64,000 nucleotides of DNA from Geoglobus acetivorans (lineage in GTDB: Archaea > Halobacteriota > Archaeoglobi > Archaeoglobales > Archaeoglobaceae). Location: NCBI RefSeq assembly GCF_000789255.1, contig NZ_CP009552.1, positions 434,001 to 498,000 of the forward strand, in the 5' to 3' direction. The translations under genes and the position numbers were made by a program. The stretch's first letter is position 1. Every line of letters begins with the position of its first letter. Below are positions 17,169 through 24,888 of the stretch, one piece after another. The notes below the pieces were generated by a model. It was not told where the DNA came from. It did no database searches and was given only the letters and a program-made list of their open reading frames with translations.

Positions 17169-17435
17169 ATGGTTGTGATAGAATTATTTGCAACCCTGAG
17201 AGAGAGATACGGGAAGAGAGTTGAGGTTGAGGCGGAGGATTTTGAAGGGGCTATAAGGAAAGCATCTGAGGTTTTTGGTGAGAGCTTTTACAGCGAGGTT
17301 TTTGAAGAGGATGGTTCGATCAGGGATGACAGAATAGTTCTCATAAATGGCAGAAACGTTAAGGATCTTGAAAAAATGCCGAAGCTGAAAAAAGAAGATA
17401 AGATAAGTATATTTCCTCCGATCGCCGGTGGTTAG
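17169..17435 (+). CDS. MoaD/ThiS-like ubiquitin-fold sulfur carrier
   Basis: An 88-residue beta-grasp protein: VVIELFATLRERYGK at the start, IVLINGRNV in the middle and FPPIAGG at the end. The C-terminal Gly-Gly is the adenylation and thiocarboxylation site of MoaD-like carriers and SAMP modifiers. It may serve molybdopterin or tungstopterin synthesis or protein tagging. It ends in a 4-base convergent overlap with the GPN GTPase gene. Confidence 0.85.
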   Translation: MVVIELFATLRERYGKRVEVEAEDFEGAIRKASEVFGESFYSEVFEEDGSIRDDRIVLINGRNVKDLEKMPKLKKEDKISIFPPIAGG

Positions 17436-18196
17436 TACCTTATGCTCTCGAGGTCCTCCCCGCTGAAATAAATCTCCTGAATGATGTCGTATATGTCGTC
17501 CATTCCGTAACCGCTTACTGAAGAAACCGGGATGATGGGCCTGATCAGTCCGAGGTCCTTCAGGACGTGGAACAGATCTCTTGAAAGGCTTTTTTCCTCC
17601 TGAATATCGTCATAAAGCGATTCCGGGTCATCGCTCCAGCCCGTAATCTTTCTCAGCGTGTGTTCGGGCAGGAGGTCTGACTTGCTCAGAACAGGGATCT
17701 GTGGTATGTTGAGTCTCAGTATTGCCGAGGAATACAGGAAGATCATGGAGATGTATCCTGATGGGTACTGGGAGATTACGGGATCGAAAAGGAACACTGA
17801 AACGGAATTATTCACACCGAAAGTTCTCAGAATTATTTCTCCGCTGCTTCTCATCGTGAAAAGTTCCATCTGTCCGGGAGTGTCGACAAGGACGTACTCT
17901 GCGCTGTAAAGGTCGAGATCATCGATTATATCCTGGGCCCTTGTGGCAATGAGATCTGCTGAGATTATCTGAGCGCCGTTTGGCCCGACACTGTACTTTT
18001 CCATGATGTCCGATACGGTAAACCACTCTCTCACGTCGACATCCGGCTCGTATGGGAGATAATCAGCACCGGGATCGAGATTGACAATGGCATGGTCTAT
18101 TTTTTTAAAGTCGAGGTAATCTGAAAAAGCCTTGGTGAAATACGATTTTCCGCTACCGGCAGTTCCCACGGCGAATACAAAAATTCTCTCTTCCAT
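17432..18196 (-). CDS. GPN-loop GTPase
   Basis: A 254-residue GTPase of the archaeal/eukaryal GPN family. GTAGSGKS (11-18) is the P-loop, NLDPGADYLPYEPDVDVRE is the family signature, GPNGA is the defining insertion, DTPGQMELF is G3 and SKSD is G4. Eukaryal homologues help assemble or import RNA polymerase; the archaeal role is undefined. A TATA-like element lies about 25 bases upstream of the start. Confidence 0.92.
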   Translation of the reverse strand: MEERIFVFAVGTAGSGKSYFTKAFSDYLDFKKIDHAIVNLDPGADYLPYEPDVDVREWFTVSDIMEKYSVGPNGAQIISADLIATRAQDIIDDLDLYSAEYVLVDTPGQMELFTMRSSGEIILRTFGVNNSVSVFLFDPVISQYPSGYISMIFLYSSAILRLNIPQIPVLSKSDLLPEHTLRKITGWSDDPESLYDDIQEEKSLSRDLFHVLKDLGLIRPIIPVSSVSGYGMDDIYDIIQEIYFSGEDLESIRY

Positions 18197-18278
18197 GCTC
18201 TGTTTATGGGCTACAAACTTTAAAAATGTATACCTTAACGATTAATAGTCTGTTTTGAATGGTATTTCAAAAACCGCT

Positions 18279-18289
18279 AATATTTATAT
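18279..18289 (+). promoter_or_regulatory. TATA box of the sulfur-relay operon
   Basis: AATATTTATATC lies about 40 bases before the ATG at 18325, leaving a leader of some 10-15 bases that contains the GAGGTGGT ribosome-binding site. The same GAGGTGGT-type site is repeated before each of the operon's genes. Confidence 0.55.
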
Positions 18290-18324
18290 CCGGCAAGCCC
18301 TAATTAAATTTTGAGGTGGTTAGA

Positions 18325-18717
18325 ATGGGGAAACTGGCTATAGTTCTGGCAAGTGGGGAGCTTGAAAAGCTCCAGGCAGCAAGCATCATTGCAAGTGTGG
18401 CCTCAACCCTGGGAAATGAGGTTGTGGTCTTTGCAACAATGGATGGATTGCTCGCTTTCAGAAAGGATGTTGTTGAGAATAAGGCGTGGAAGACTGCCGG
18501 AGACCTCGGCAAGGGCATGCTGGAAAGCAATGTGCCCTTATTCGTGGATACATTCAGACAGGCCAAAGAGGTGGGGAACCTCAAGATGTACGCCTGCGGT
18601 ATGATCATGGACATGCTCAAGATGAGCAAGGACGACTTTGTGGACATATTCGACGACGTCGTTGGAGTTTCGGCATTCCTTGGAATGATTGAGGGTGCAC
18701 AGGTTCTGTTTATCTGA
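18325..18717 (+). CDS. DsrE/DsrF-like sulfur-transfer protein
   Basis: A 130-residue protein of the DsrE/peroxiredoxin-like family: KLAIVLASGELEKLQAASIIAS at the start, VVVFATMDGLLAF, then LKMYACGMIMDML with the conserved Cys91. Members carry persulfide sulfur on this cysteine. The ATG is preferred over the GTG at 18316, which lies inside the GAGGTGGT site. It is the first gene of a four-gene operon with TusA-like, SQR-like and DUF1641 proteins, pointing to sulfane-sulfur trafficking. Confidence 0.85.
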   Translation: MGKLAIVLASGELEKLQAASIIASVASTLGNEVVVFATMDGLLAFRKDVVENKAWKTAGDLGKGMLESNVPLFVDTFRQAKEVGNLKMYACGMIMDMLKMSKDDFVDIFDDVVGVSAFLGMIEGAQVLFI

Positions 18718-18738
18718 AGTCAGAAGGGGGTGGTTGAG

Positions 18739-18975
18739 ATGGAGGTTAAGGCTGATCGAGTTGTGGATGCAAGGGGCAGCTACTGTCCGGGACCGCTCAT
18801 GGAGCTGATCAAGGCCATCAGGGAGGAGGACGTTGGCAAGATAATCGAGGTCTGGTCGAGTGATGAAAGCTCAGCCAAAGACATTCCGGAATGGGTTAAA
18901 AAGGCTGGACACGAGCTTGTAGGAGTTTTTGAGGCGGACGGATACTGGAGAATTGTCGTGAAGAAAACCAGATAA
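18739..18975 (+). CDS. TusA-like sulfurtransferase
   Basis: A 78-residue TusA/SirA-fold protein. [18 protein letters not shown] carries the active Cys16 in the CPGP motif, followed by a two-strand, two-helix fold. TusA proteins pass persulfide to acceptor proteins. The start is the ATG following GGGGGTGGT. It lies between a DsrE-like gene and a flavoprotein gene, a grouping seen in sulfur-oxidising and sulfate-reducing prokaryotes. Confidence 0.88.
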   Translation: MEVKADRVVDARGSYCPGPLMELIKAIREEDVGKIIEVWSSDESSAKDIPEWVKKAGHELVGVFEADGYWRIVVKKTR

Positions 18976-19002
18976 TTTTTTAATTTTTGAAGAGGTGGTT
19001 CA

Positions 19003-20142
19003 ATGAAAAGGGTTGTTATTCTCGGTGGGGGTGTTGCAGGCACCCTCACGGCGAACTATCTTGTTCCGAAAATAAAAGAGAGGATTAAAAACGAAGAAGT
19101 TCAGATAACGCTCATCTCCGACAGGAATTTTCAGATTTACGAACCTGGCTTTCTCTATATGATTTTCAACAGGCTTGGGGAGGGTGAGCTGAAGAGAAAT
19201 CTTGGTGAACTGGTGGACCCCGCAGTTCAGCTTGTGATAGACAGAGCGACGAAAATAGATGCTGACAACAGCAGAGTTGTAACCGAAAACGGAAGCTACG
19301 ATTACGACTATCTTGTAATTGCCACGGGTTCGAGGGTGGTTCCTGAGGAGATTCCGGGTCTGAAAGAAGGTGGCCACTGGTTCTACAATCTCGAAGGAGC
19401 CACGAGACTCAGGGAGGCGCTTGCGAAGTTTAACGGAGGAAAGATTGTTGTGAGCGTGATGGGCATCCCGCATAAATGCCCGGTTGCCCCCATGGAGGTT
19501 ACGTTCATCCTGCACGACTTCCTGAGGAGGAGAAATCTGAGGGATAAGAGCGAGTTGCTTTACACCTACCCGATAAACAAGATATTCACCATGGACCCGG
19601 TTGTGGAGCTTATTCAGCCGATGTTCGATGAAAGGGGGATACAGTACAAGACGTTCTTCAACCCAATAGAGGTAGATGCCAAAAACAGAAAGGTTATCAC
19701 GCTTGAAGGAGAAGAGGAGAGCTATGATCTGCTCATTGCCATCCCGCCGCACAAGGGCGCTCAGGTTATAATCGATTCAGGGCTGGGTGACAAGGGCGGC
19801 TGGGTACCGACAGACAAGTACACCCTCAGGGTTGACGGTTACGACAACATGTATGCTCTTGGAGATGCCACAAATCTGCCAGTGAGTAAAGCAGGGAGTG
19901 TTGCGCACTTCCAGGCGGAGGTTGTTGCAGAGAATCTCGCTGCAGAGATTGAAGGCATAGAGCCGACAGCGATGTTCAATGGAAAGGCATTCTGCTTCAT
20001 TGAGACTGGATGGGAGGAGGCAACATACATCTGGTTCGACTACTTCACTCCACCAAGGCCTGTTTTACCGAGCAAGTTCGTACACTTTGTCAAGATGGCG
20101 TACAACAAGGCTTACTGGCTAACTGCAAGAGGATTGCTGTGA
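19003..20142 (+). CDS. SQR-like FAD-dependent oxidoreductase
   Basis: A 379-residue flavoprotein of the sulfide:quinone oxidoreductase/flavocytochrome c family. VVILGGGVAGTLTA is the FAD site, VIATGSRVVPEEIPG and MYALGDATNLPVSKAGSVAHFQ are typical. Cys159 (PHKCPVAP) and Cys331 (AFCFIETG) match the pair that forms the active disulfide in SQR; the third SQR cysteine seems absent. The C-terminal region could touch the membrane. With TusA-like and DsrE-like neighbours it may oxidise sulfide or reduce a persulfide. Confidence 0.85.
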   Translation: MKRVVILGGGVAGTLTANYLVPKIKERIKNEEVQITLISDRNFQIYEPGFLYMIFNRLGEGELKRNLGELVDPAVQLVIDRATKIDADNSRVVTENGSYDYDYLVIATGSRVVPEEIPGLKEGGHWFYNLEGATRLREALAKFNGGKIVVSVMGIPHKCPVAPMEVTFILHDFLRRRNLRDKSELLYTYPINKIFTMDPVVELIQPMFDERGIQYKTFFNPIEVDAKNRKVITLEGEEESYDLLIAIPPHKGAQVIIDSGLGDKGGWVPTDKYTLRVDGYDNMYALGDATNLPVSKAGSVAHFQAEVVAENLAAEIEGIEPTAMFNGKAFCFIETGWEEATYIWFDYFTPPRPVLPSKFVHFVKMAYNKAYWLTARGLL

Positions 20143-20152
20143 GGTGGTGAGA

Positions 20153-20563
20153 ATGGAGGATAAGACTCAGGAACTTGTTGAAAAACTTCTCGAAAACCAG
20201 GATACGATCGAGAAGATTCTTGAAAAGATCATACTCCTTGAGAAAACAGGAGCGCTCGACACTCTGGCTGACCTGGCAGCCTTCGTCAAGGTTGTACAGG
20301 ACACTCTCAGTGATGAAATCATCAAAAAGAACTCCGAGCTGATCACGAACCTCGGTCTCGTGTCTGCCAAATTCACCAGCGACAACGCCCTGATGCTGAT
20401 CGATGCAATTGGAGATGCGATCTGCAGGTGCGACAAGGAGCCTGAACCTGTAGGGCTGACCGGATTGCTGAAGGCCATGAACGACCCCGATGTGAAATTC
20501 GCCCTTGGATTTCTCATCAACATGGCCAAGGCCCTCGGCAGGGCCCTCAGAGAGAGGGCGTAA
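20153..20563 (+). CDS. DUF1641 family protein
   Basis: A 136-residue helical protein. The C-terminal GLTGLLKAMNDPDVKFALGFLINMAKALGRAL is the DUF1641 signature. The function is unknown, but genes of this family commonly neighbour SQR-like flavoproteins or formate dehydrogenases. It starts 10 bases after the flavoprotein gene with GAGGTGGTGAG before its ATG and closes the operon. The amphipathic helices suggest an accessory or membrane-docking subunit, which is inference. Confidence 0.85.
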   Translation: MEDKTQELVEKLLENQDTIEKILEKIILLEKTGALDTLADLAAFVKVVQDTLSDEIIKKNSELITNLGLVSAKFTSDNALMLIDAIGDAICRCDKEPEPVGLTGLLKAMNDPDVKFALGFLINMAKALGRALRERA

Positions 20564-20599
20564 AATTTATTTACCAATTTTTTCAATAAAGAGTTTCTG

Positions 20600-21031
20600 A
20601 TGTATTCCTACCCGAAGGAAATTGTTGCGGACACATATCTGTCCAGGCTTGGCGGTTTTAGTGAGGAATTTGCCCGGAACGAAATCGGGATAAATGAGAA
20701 GGCAATAGAGCTGAACACCTCACTCATCCCGGATGAGACGAAAGTGAAGATTAGGTTTCTGGACGAGCGGGAAAGGCCCTATTTTCTCAGACCAAGATTT
20801 ACTGTTGTTCCGATTCCGGCTGGCAGGAAAGCATGCGAGTACTCCCGGGATGGAGAGGTTGTGCTCTCCGCCGAACACGCGGAGGTTCTCGGCAACAGGG
20901 TTGGCAGGTTCATGGTTCTGAATTCTGTTGAGAGCTTCAGAATCGATGGTGATTATTCGTCCATGGAAAAAGCCGTTAAATCAATGCGTGAGTGGATATG
21001 GAAGTCAGAGAGCCTACGAAAAAGGAGCTGA
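20600..21031 (+). CDS. Hypothetical protein upstream of Nip7-like gene
   Basis: A 143-residue protein I do not recognise. It has no signal peptide or membrane span and reads as a mixed alpha/beta domain (YFLRPRFTVVPIPAGRKACEYSR in the middle). It overlaps the next gene by 34 bases, so a role with the PUA protein in RNA or ribosome work is possible. An A/T-rich TATA-like element lies about 30 bases upstream. Confidence 0.6.
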   Translation: MYSYPKEIVADTYLSRLGGFSEEFARNEIGINEKAIELNTSLIPDETKVKIRFLDERERPYFLRPRFTVVPIPAGRKACEYSRDGEVVLSAEHAEVLGNRVGRFMVLNSVESFRIDGDYSSMEKAVKSMREWIWKSESLRKRS

Positions 21032-21525
21032 AAATCATAAGAAACGCATTGAAATTTTTCAGGGCGGCAGACCTTATTGATAAATACAGAATCTTCATCG
21101 TGGAATCTGGAAAAAAAGAGGTCTATCTGTGTACGGAAGGGGCTTTTGAGCTTTTAATGAACACAGATGCTGTTCATGCTGGCATAAAGATTGGAGAGGT
21201 GGGCAGCCGAAGGTTTAGAATGACACTGGAGGGTGCATTTATCATCGCCAAAGACCGCAGAAGAGTGGTTGTGACTGAAAGAGGAGAAATGCTCTTTCTT
21301 TACGGCAGGGACGTTTTTGCGGGTTCGGTTGTCGATGTTGATGATGAAGTGAGGGCAAATGACGTTGTGCTGGTGTGCAACAGATATGGCGATGTACTTG
21401 GCCTGGGCAGATCGAGGTATGATGCGGATGTTATTGGAAAGCTTCAGCAGGACAGAGTGGTTGTGGAGAATCTTGTTGATAGAGGGGAGTATCTGAGGAA
21501 GGAAAAGCTCTACGATGCCTACTAA
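20998..21525 (+). CDS. Nip7-like PUA-domain protein (UPF0113 family)
   Basis: About 175 residues. An N-terminal alpha/beta domain is followed by a PUA domain (HAGIKIGEVGSRRFRMTLEGAF, then VVVTERGEMLFLYGRDVFAGSV and VLGLGRSRYD). Nip7 proteins assist ribosome assembly and bind RNA through the PUA domain. A GTG at 20992 is an alternative start. It ends in a 4-base convergent overlap with the Sua5 gene. Confidence 0.8.
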   Translation: MEVREPTKKELKIIRNALKFFRAADLIDKYRIFIVESGKKEVYLCTEGAFELLMNTDAVHAGIKIGEVGSRRFRMTLEGAFIIAKDRRRVVVTERGEMLFLYGRDVFAGSVVDVDDEVRANDVVLVCNRYGDVLGLGRSRYDADVIGKLQQDRVVVENLVDRGEYLRKEKLYDAY

Positions 21526-22514
21526 ACCCTGTAAACTCTGCCCGCCTTCGAAAGCCTGTTCATTATTGCCAGTCCCAGCCCTTTTTCCTCAACTCCCTCG
21601 ACTATGATCACATCGCAGACTCTGTCAAGCTCCCGAAGAGCATCAAAGAGTCTTTCGGCAAACTCTCTCAGAGTGCTGCCGAGGTTGTAGGTGGCAATGC
21701 CCTCGAACTCATCAGCCTTCATTGCAGCAATGCCCACTTTTCTTCCATCTCTGGAAAGCCTCTCTGCAAGCTCACGCATCTCATCTCTTGCCGTATCCCC
21801 GACGAGAACAATTACATCTGCCTCGGGAGAATAGTGCCTGTACTTCATGCCCGGACTTCTCGCGACATCGGATTTTTTTATGACCTTCACTTCGAAAAAC
21901 TCCTCGAGCATTTCCCGTGTAATCGCTCCGGGTCTCAGGATTTCCAGTGGATATGTGGTCGTGTCCACGACAGTGGATTCAAGCCCGATCCGGGTTTTTC
22001 CGGCATCGATAATGCAGTCTATCTCATTCCCGAAATCTTCAATTACATGCTCTGCCCGAGTGGGGCTTGGCTTTCCGCTTTTGTTGGCTGAAGGGGCGGC
22101 TATTGGAACGCCGGAAAGCTCTATCAGTTTCAGGGCGACTTTGTGGGCAGGCATTCTGACGGCCACCGTGTTCAGACCGCCGGTGGTTTCCCCTGGCACA
22201 ACCTCTTTTTTCCTCATCACCAGTGTAAGTGGGCCGGGGAAGAATTCTTCAACGAGCTTCTCCGCCACCCTGTTTGGTTTGGCCAATTCATATATTTGTT
22301 CATGCTCGTGAACGTGGACGATCAGAGGGTTATCCGATGGCCTACCCTTTGCAGCGAAGATTTTTCTTACAGCCTTCCCTTCAAGTGCATTTGCTCCAAG
22401 TCCGTAAACTGTCTCGGTTGGGAAAGCGACAAGATTCCCTGCTTTTATCAATTCCGCCGGATAAGATAGTTCTTCCTCGCTGAATTTTTCGGATGATATT
22501 CTTATTATCCTCAC
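21522..22514 (-). CDS. L-threonylcarbamoyladenylate synthase (Sua5 type)
   Basis: A 330-residue enzyme that makes the threonylcarbamoyl-AMP used for tRNA t6A37. The YrdC domain shows VAFPTETVYGLGANAL, FAAKGRPSDNPLIVHV and PIAAPSANKSGKPSPTRAEHV. The C-terminal Sua5 domain begins after SPGMKYRHYSPEA. A TATA-like element, CAATATTTTTAATC, lies about 27 bases upstream. A methylthiotransferase acting on t6A is also in the window. Confidence 0.93.
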   Translation of the reverse strand: MRIIRISSEKFSEEELSYPAELIKAGNLVAFPTETVYGLGANALEGKAVRKIFAAKGRPSDNPLIVHVHEHEQIYELAKPNRVAEKLVEEFFPGPLTLVMRKKEVVPGETTGGLNTVAVRMPAHKVALKLIELSGVPIAAPSANKSGKPSPTRAEHVIEDFGNEIDCIIDAGKTRIGLESTVVDTTTYPLEILRPGAITREMLEEFFEVKVIKKSDVARSPGMKYRHYSPEADVIVLVGDTARDEMRELAERLSRDGRKVGIAAMKADEFEGIATYNLGSTLREFAERLFDALRELDRVCDVIIVEGVEEKGLGLAIMNRLSKAGRVYRV

Positions 22515-22593
22515 TCTGAATACTTGCCACGGCTCTGATTAAAAATATTGGCGGGCGATACATCAGGTCAGTCCGCATTTGTTCTTCCAGTTA

Positions 22594-22992
22594 CTATCTT
22601 GCCAGAAAGTGGTCAAGCTGAATAACCTCTGCCTCAACCGGACTTAAAATGTCTTTTCTGAACACCTGGATTATTCTTCCAACTCCCCTTGGCCTTATTT
22701 TAAGCCTGACAGCGGTCATCTCACATTCCTCGAAGTAGTCATTTCTTGAGTAATACATCGTGTGGGTGGTAAGCTCCTTTCTCTCCACCTCTGCTATTAT
22801 TCCCGTAACCCCTCTCGATAGATCTACGTTCTTGGCGGTGGTTATGAAGACGCATTCGCCAATTCCCGCATTCAGGGCGCTTGATATGTTGACGACGTTT
22901 CTCAGCTCCAGAGTTCTCAGATTTCCCTTCAGCACCTCCTCGATTGTGTATCGGGAAATGCCGGAGATAACATAGCACCTCATTTCCATCAC
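22594..22992 (-). CDS. DUF473 family protein
   Basis: A 132-residue archaeal protein recalled as DUF473: CYVISGISRYTIEEVLKGNLRTLELRN, then GIGECVFITTAKNVDLSRGVTGII and FRKDILSPVEAEV. Function is unknown. It overlaps the PAC2 gene by four bases, a pairing that suggests a link to proteasome chaperone work. Starts at 22992, 22989 and 22983 are all possible. Confidence 0.75.
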   Translation of the reverse strand: MMEMRCYVISGISRYTIEEVLKGNLRTLELRNVVNISSALNAGIGECVFITTAKNVDLSRGVTGIIAEVERKELTTHTMYYSRNDYFEECEMTAVRLKIRPRGVGRIIQVFRKDILSPVEAEVIQLDHFLAR

Positions 22993-23705
22993 CCGTACAT
23001 TGGATGGTAATCTTCTTTTACCTCCTGCATCTGTGTCTGCTCTGCGAGCTTCTGCATCTGTGCCTCAATAAACTCCGCCTCCTTTATCAGTTTCTCCGTG
23101 CTTATGTCCCATTTGTAAATTCTGTTGAGGGTCAGGATGACCTCTGCAGCAGCCCTCGGGTCGGGATTGAATCCTGCTGTCTCGCCCAGGAGGGCAAATG
23201 CCGGAAACTTTCTTGCCACGCACTCGTTCATCAGACTTCCTGCTATGCCGCTTATCGTTCCTGTTCTGAATACCTCCACATGCTCCCTTATCTCGTTCAG
23301 AACTTCCTCGGATGTGGCTGCACCGTACACCCTCTTTTTACCCTCAAACGTTGTCAGTCCAGCGAGCGATACCAGCCTTTTTGCGCTGATTGATTCTGCC
23401 CATTCAAGAATTACTGAACTGAGGTCGTATGCTATTCCCGGATGAACCGGCACATCGGAGTGTATCAGAACAAAGTTGAGTTCCGGGCACCTGTATATTC
23501 TTACAGGAGGCTGGACGACTCCCTCGAAAAGTGTGGCTATTGGAGGAAGCAGCTTGGATTCGATAACTCCAATCTGTTCGAGTTTGAGTTCCAGTATCAG
23601 GTGTCCGCTTGCTATTGTTCCAACGAGACCTATTCCGGGAAAGCTTGTAATCAGAATTGGGTTTTCCATGTCTGTGCTTTCGGAATAGACTCTTGTATCT
23701 CCCAT
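22989..23705 (-). CDS. PAC2-family proteasome assembly chaperone
   Basis: About 238 residues. ITSFPGIGLVGTIASGHLI at the start, HSDVPVHPGIAYDLSS in the middle and LLGETAGFNPDPRAAAEVI later are PAC2-family hallmarks. Archaeal homologues bind proteasome subunits in related species. The C-terminal tail ends DYHPMYG; a short, tyrosine-containing C-terminal tail resembles proteasome-docking motifs. A TATA element at 23723-23733 may also serve the divergent DUF5611 gene. Confidence 0.85.
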   Translation of the reverse strand: MGDTRVYSESTDMENPILITSFPGIGLVGTIASGHLILELKLEQIGVIESKLLPPIATLFEGVVQPPVRIYRCPELNFVLIHSDVPVHPGIAYDLSSVILEWAESISAKRLVSLAGLTTFEGKKRVYGAATSEEVLNEIREHVEVFRTGTISGIAGSLMNECVARKFPAFALLGETAGFNPDPRAAAEVILTLNRIYKWDISTEKLIKEAEFIEAQMQKLAEQTQMQEVKEDYHPMYG

Positions 23706-23755
23706 GAACACAGTTGGGCGGAAAAATATATTACTCTTACTGAATATCTCATTCC

Positions 23756-24064
23756 ATGCGAGAGTACCGATTTAAAAGGGGTTTCAAGCCCACAGCAGAA
23801 AGGCTGGAGGAGATGATAATCAAGCATTTTGGCAGCTTCGAAAAGGACGGTGATGTTTACGTTGTCAGATACAAGGCTCTCGAAGAGCTTAGACTCTGGC
23901 TCGAAGGGAAAATCCTGAAGGCTGAGACCAGAACGAATCCAAATGTGGACAATGAGACCGCATTTGAAACCCTTAGAACCTACAACAGGTTCCTTGACGA
24001 GCTCACAGGATACACCGCAAAAGAAAGAAAAAAGCACATGATGAAGGATGTGGAGGGAAGTTAG
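23756..24064 (+). CDS. DUF5611 family protein
   Basis: A 102-residue archaeal protein recalled as DUF5611: YRFKRGFKPTAERLEEMI at the start and LEGKILKAETRTNPNVDNETA in the middle, ending in a basic helix. Function unknown. TATA element AAAATATATTA is centred 28 bases before the ATG, so the transcript is probably leaderless. It overlaps the YIP1 gene end-to-end by four bases. Confidence 0.75.
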   Translation: MREYRFKRGFKPTAERLEEMIIKHFGSFEKDGDVYVVRYKALEELRLWLEGKILKAETRTNPNVDNETAFETLRTYNRFLDELTGYTAKERKKHMMKDVEGS

Positions 24065-24705
24065 ACCGGCATGCTTCCAAGCTGTGTGAGGTTCTGGAGG
24101 TTCATTATCGAGTATACTGTGTATCCTAAGTAAAGGGCTGCCGGTATCGAGGCAGATATAATTGCTTTTTTGAGTTCTATTTTTCTAATCTTTGCAATTC
24201 CATTGCTCCATATTGCAATACTCCATACGAGCGTTGCCAGGTTGACGAACAATCCGCTGTAAATCAGGTTTTTGTTTGTGATTGCCATCAGAAATTCCTG
24301 CAGAGTTTCTGGAGATGCTGACTGCAGGAAGTAGTACTGTATTGCGAATTGAATTACTGATGCGATTGCCAGCGGGTAAAAACCGTAGGCTGTAACACCA
24401 ATGGTTTTGCCAAATTCGCCCTCTCCTCCAAAAAGGCTGGAGATCACGTGAATTATCCCGGCGATTACGACAAGCAGTATGAAAAGCACTATGAATGCTG
24501 AGATGAATCCGATCACCGGAGCAATTGCCAGCATGTTCTGCATCAACTCTGATCCGCTGAAAAGCGGTTTCATGTACGATGAGATCAGGTACTGGCTTAC
24601 TGCGCCGATCGTGGAAATTATGATAATTGGTGGGAGTGCAGCCCTTATCTTAGGCACACTCTCCTCTTCGAAAAACCTTCCGGGATTTGTTAGAGCTTTT
24701 ATCAT
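24061..24705 (-). CDS. YIP1 family membrane protein
   Basis: About 214 residues with five to six membrane spans. FFEEESVPKIRAALPPIIIIS begins the YIP1-type domain, which continues with GGEGEFGKTIGVTAYGFYPLAI. Role unknown. The open frame reads back to 24810 but would run across the H/ACA RNA hairpin. The ATG at 24705 is 26 bases from a TATA element (24726-24736), so the shorter protein is right. Confidence 0.8.
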   Translation of the reverse strand: MIKALTNPGRFFEEESVPKIRAALPPIIIISTIGAVSQYLISSYMKPLFSGSELMQNMLAIAPVIGFISAFIVLFILLVVIAGIIHVISSLFGGEGEFGKTIGVTAYGFYPLAIASVIQFAIQYYFLQSASPETLQEFLMAITNKNLIYSGLFVNLATLVWSIAIWSNGIAKIRKIELKKAIISASIPAALYLGYTVYSIMNLQNLTQLGSMPV

Positions 24706-24725
24706 AATACGAACAAAACATTGCG

Positions 24726-24736
24726 AAATATAAAAT
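24726..24736 (-). promoter_or_regulatory. TATA box for the YIP1 gene
   Basis: AAATTTTATAT on the minus strand is centred 26 bases before the ATG at 24705, giving a leaderless transcript. Confidence 0.55.
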
Positions 24737-24745
24737 TTGTGTTTT

Positions 24746-24802
24746 TGTGGGCCCTGGAGCCACGGAGCATCATGCTTCTCAGCCCCGTCGGGTTCCGGGC
24801 CC
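24746..24802 (-). ncRNA. H/ACA guide RNA candidate
   Basis: On the minus strand a 57-nt element folds as a single archaeal H/ACA hairpin. The lower stem is GGGCCC with GGGCCC. An internal loop follows, with AACCCGA on the 5' side and TGGCT on the 3' side. The upper stem is CGGGGC with GCTCCG. The apex is a K-loop with paired UGA...UGA for L7Ae, and ACA follows the lower stem directly. Base of the upper stem to ACA is 14 nt, the spacing needed for pseudouridylation. A TATA element lies about 26 bases upstream. The target uridine was not identified. Confidence 0.75.
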
Positions 24803-24822
24803 TGTTGCATTTATGCAGCGCT

Positions 24823-24833
24823 CCTTAATAAAG
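24823..24833 (-). promoter_or_regulatory. TATA box for the H/ACA RNA
   Basis: CTTTATTAAGG on the minus strand is centred about 26 bases before the first G of the guide-RNA hairpin, which supports independent transcription of the RNA. Confidence 0.55.
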
Positions 24834-24853
24834 TATCTGTTTCGAACAACGGA

Positions 24854-24864
24854 AAAGTTTATTA
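24854..24864 (+). promoter_or_regulatory. TATA box for the pilus-type ATPase gene
   Basis: AAAGTTTATTA lies about 29 bases before the GTG start at 24889. No ribosome-binding site precedes the GTG, so the transcript is probably leaderless. Confidence 0.5.
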
Positions 24865-24888
24865 GATTTTGATGATAATAATGATTCG

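Noticed and set aside
24749-24802. GGGCCC ends looked at first like a second tRNA
   Set aside because: No anticodon stem or T-loop can be formed; the ACA box, K-loop and spacing fit an H/ACA RNA instead.
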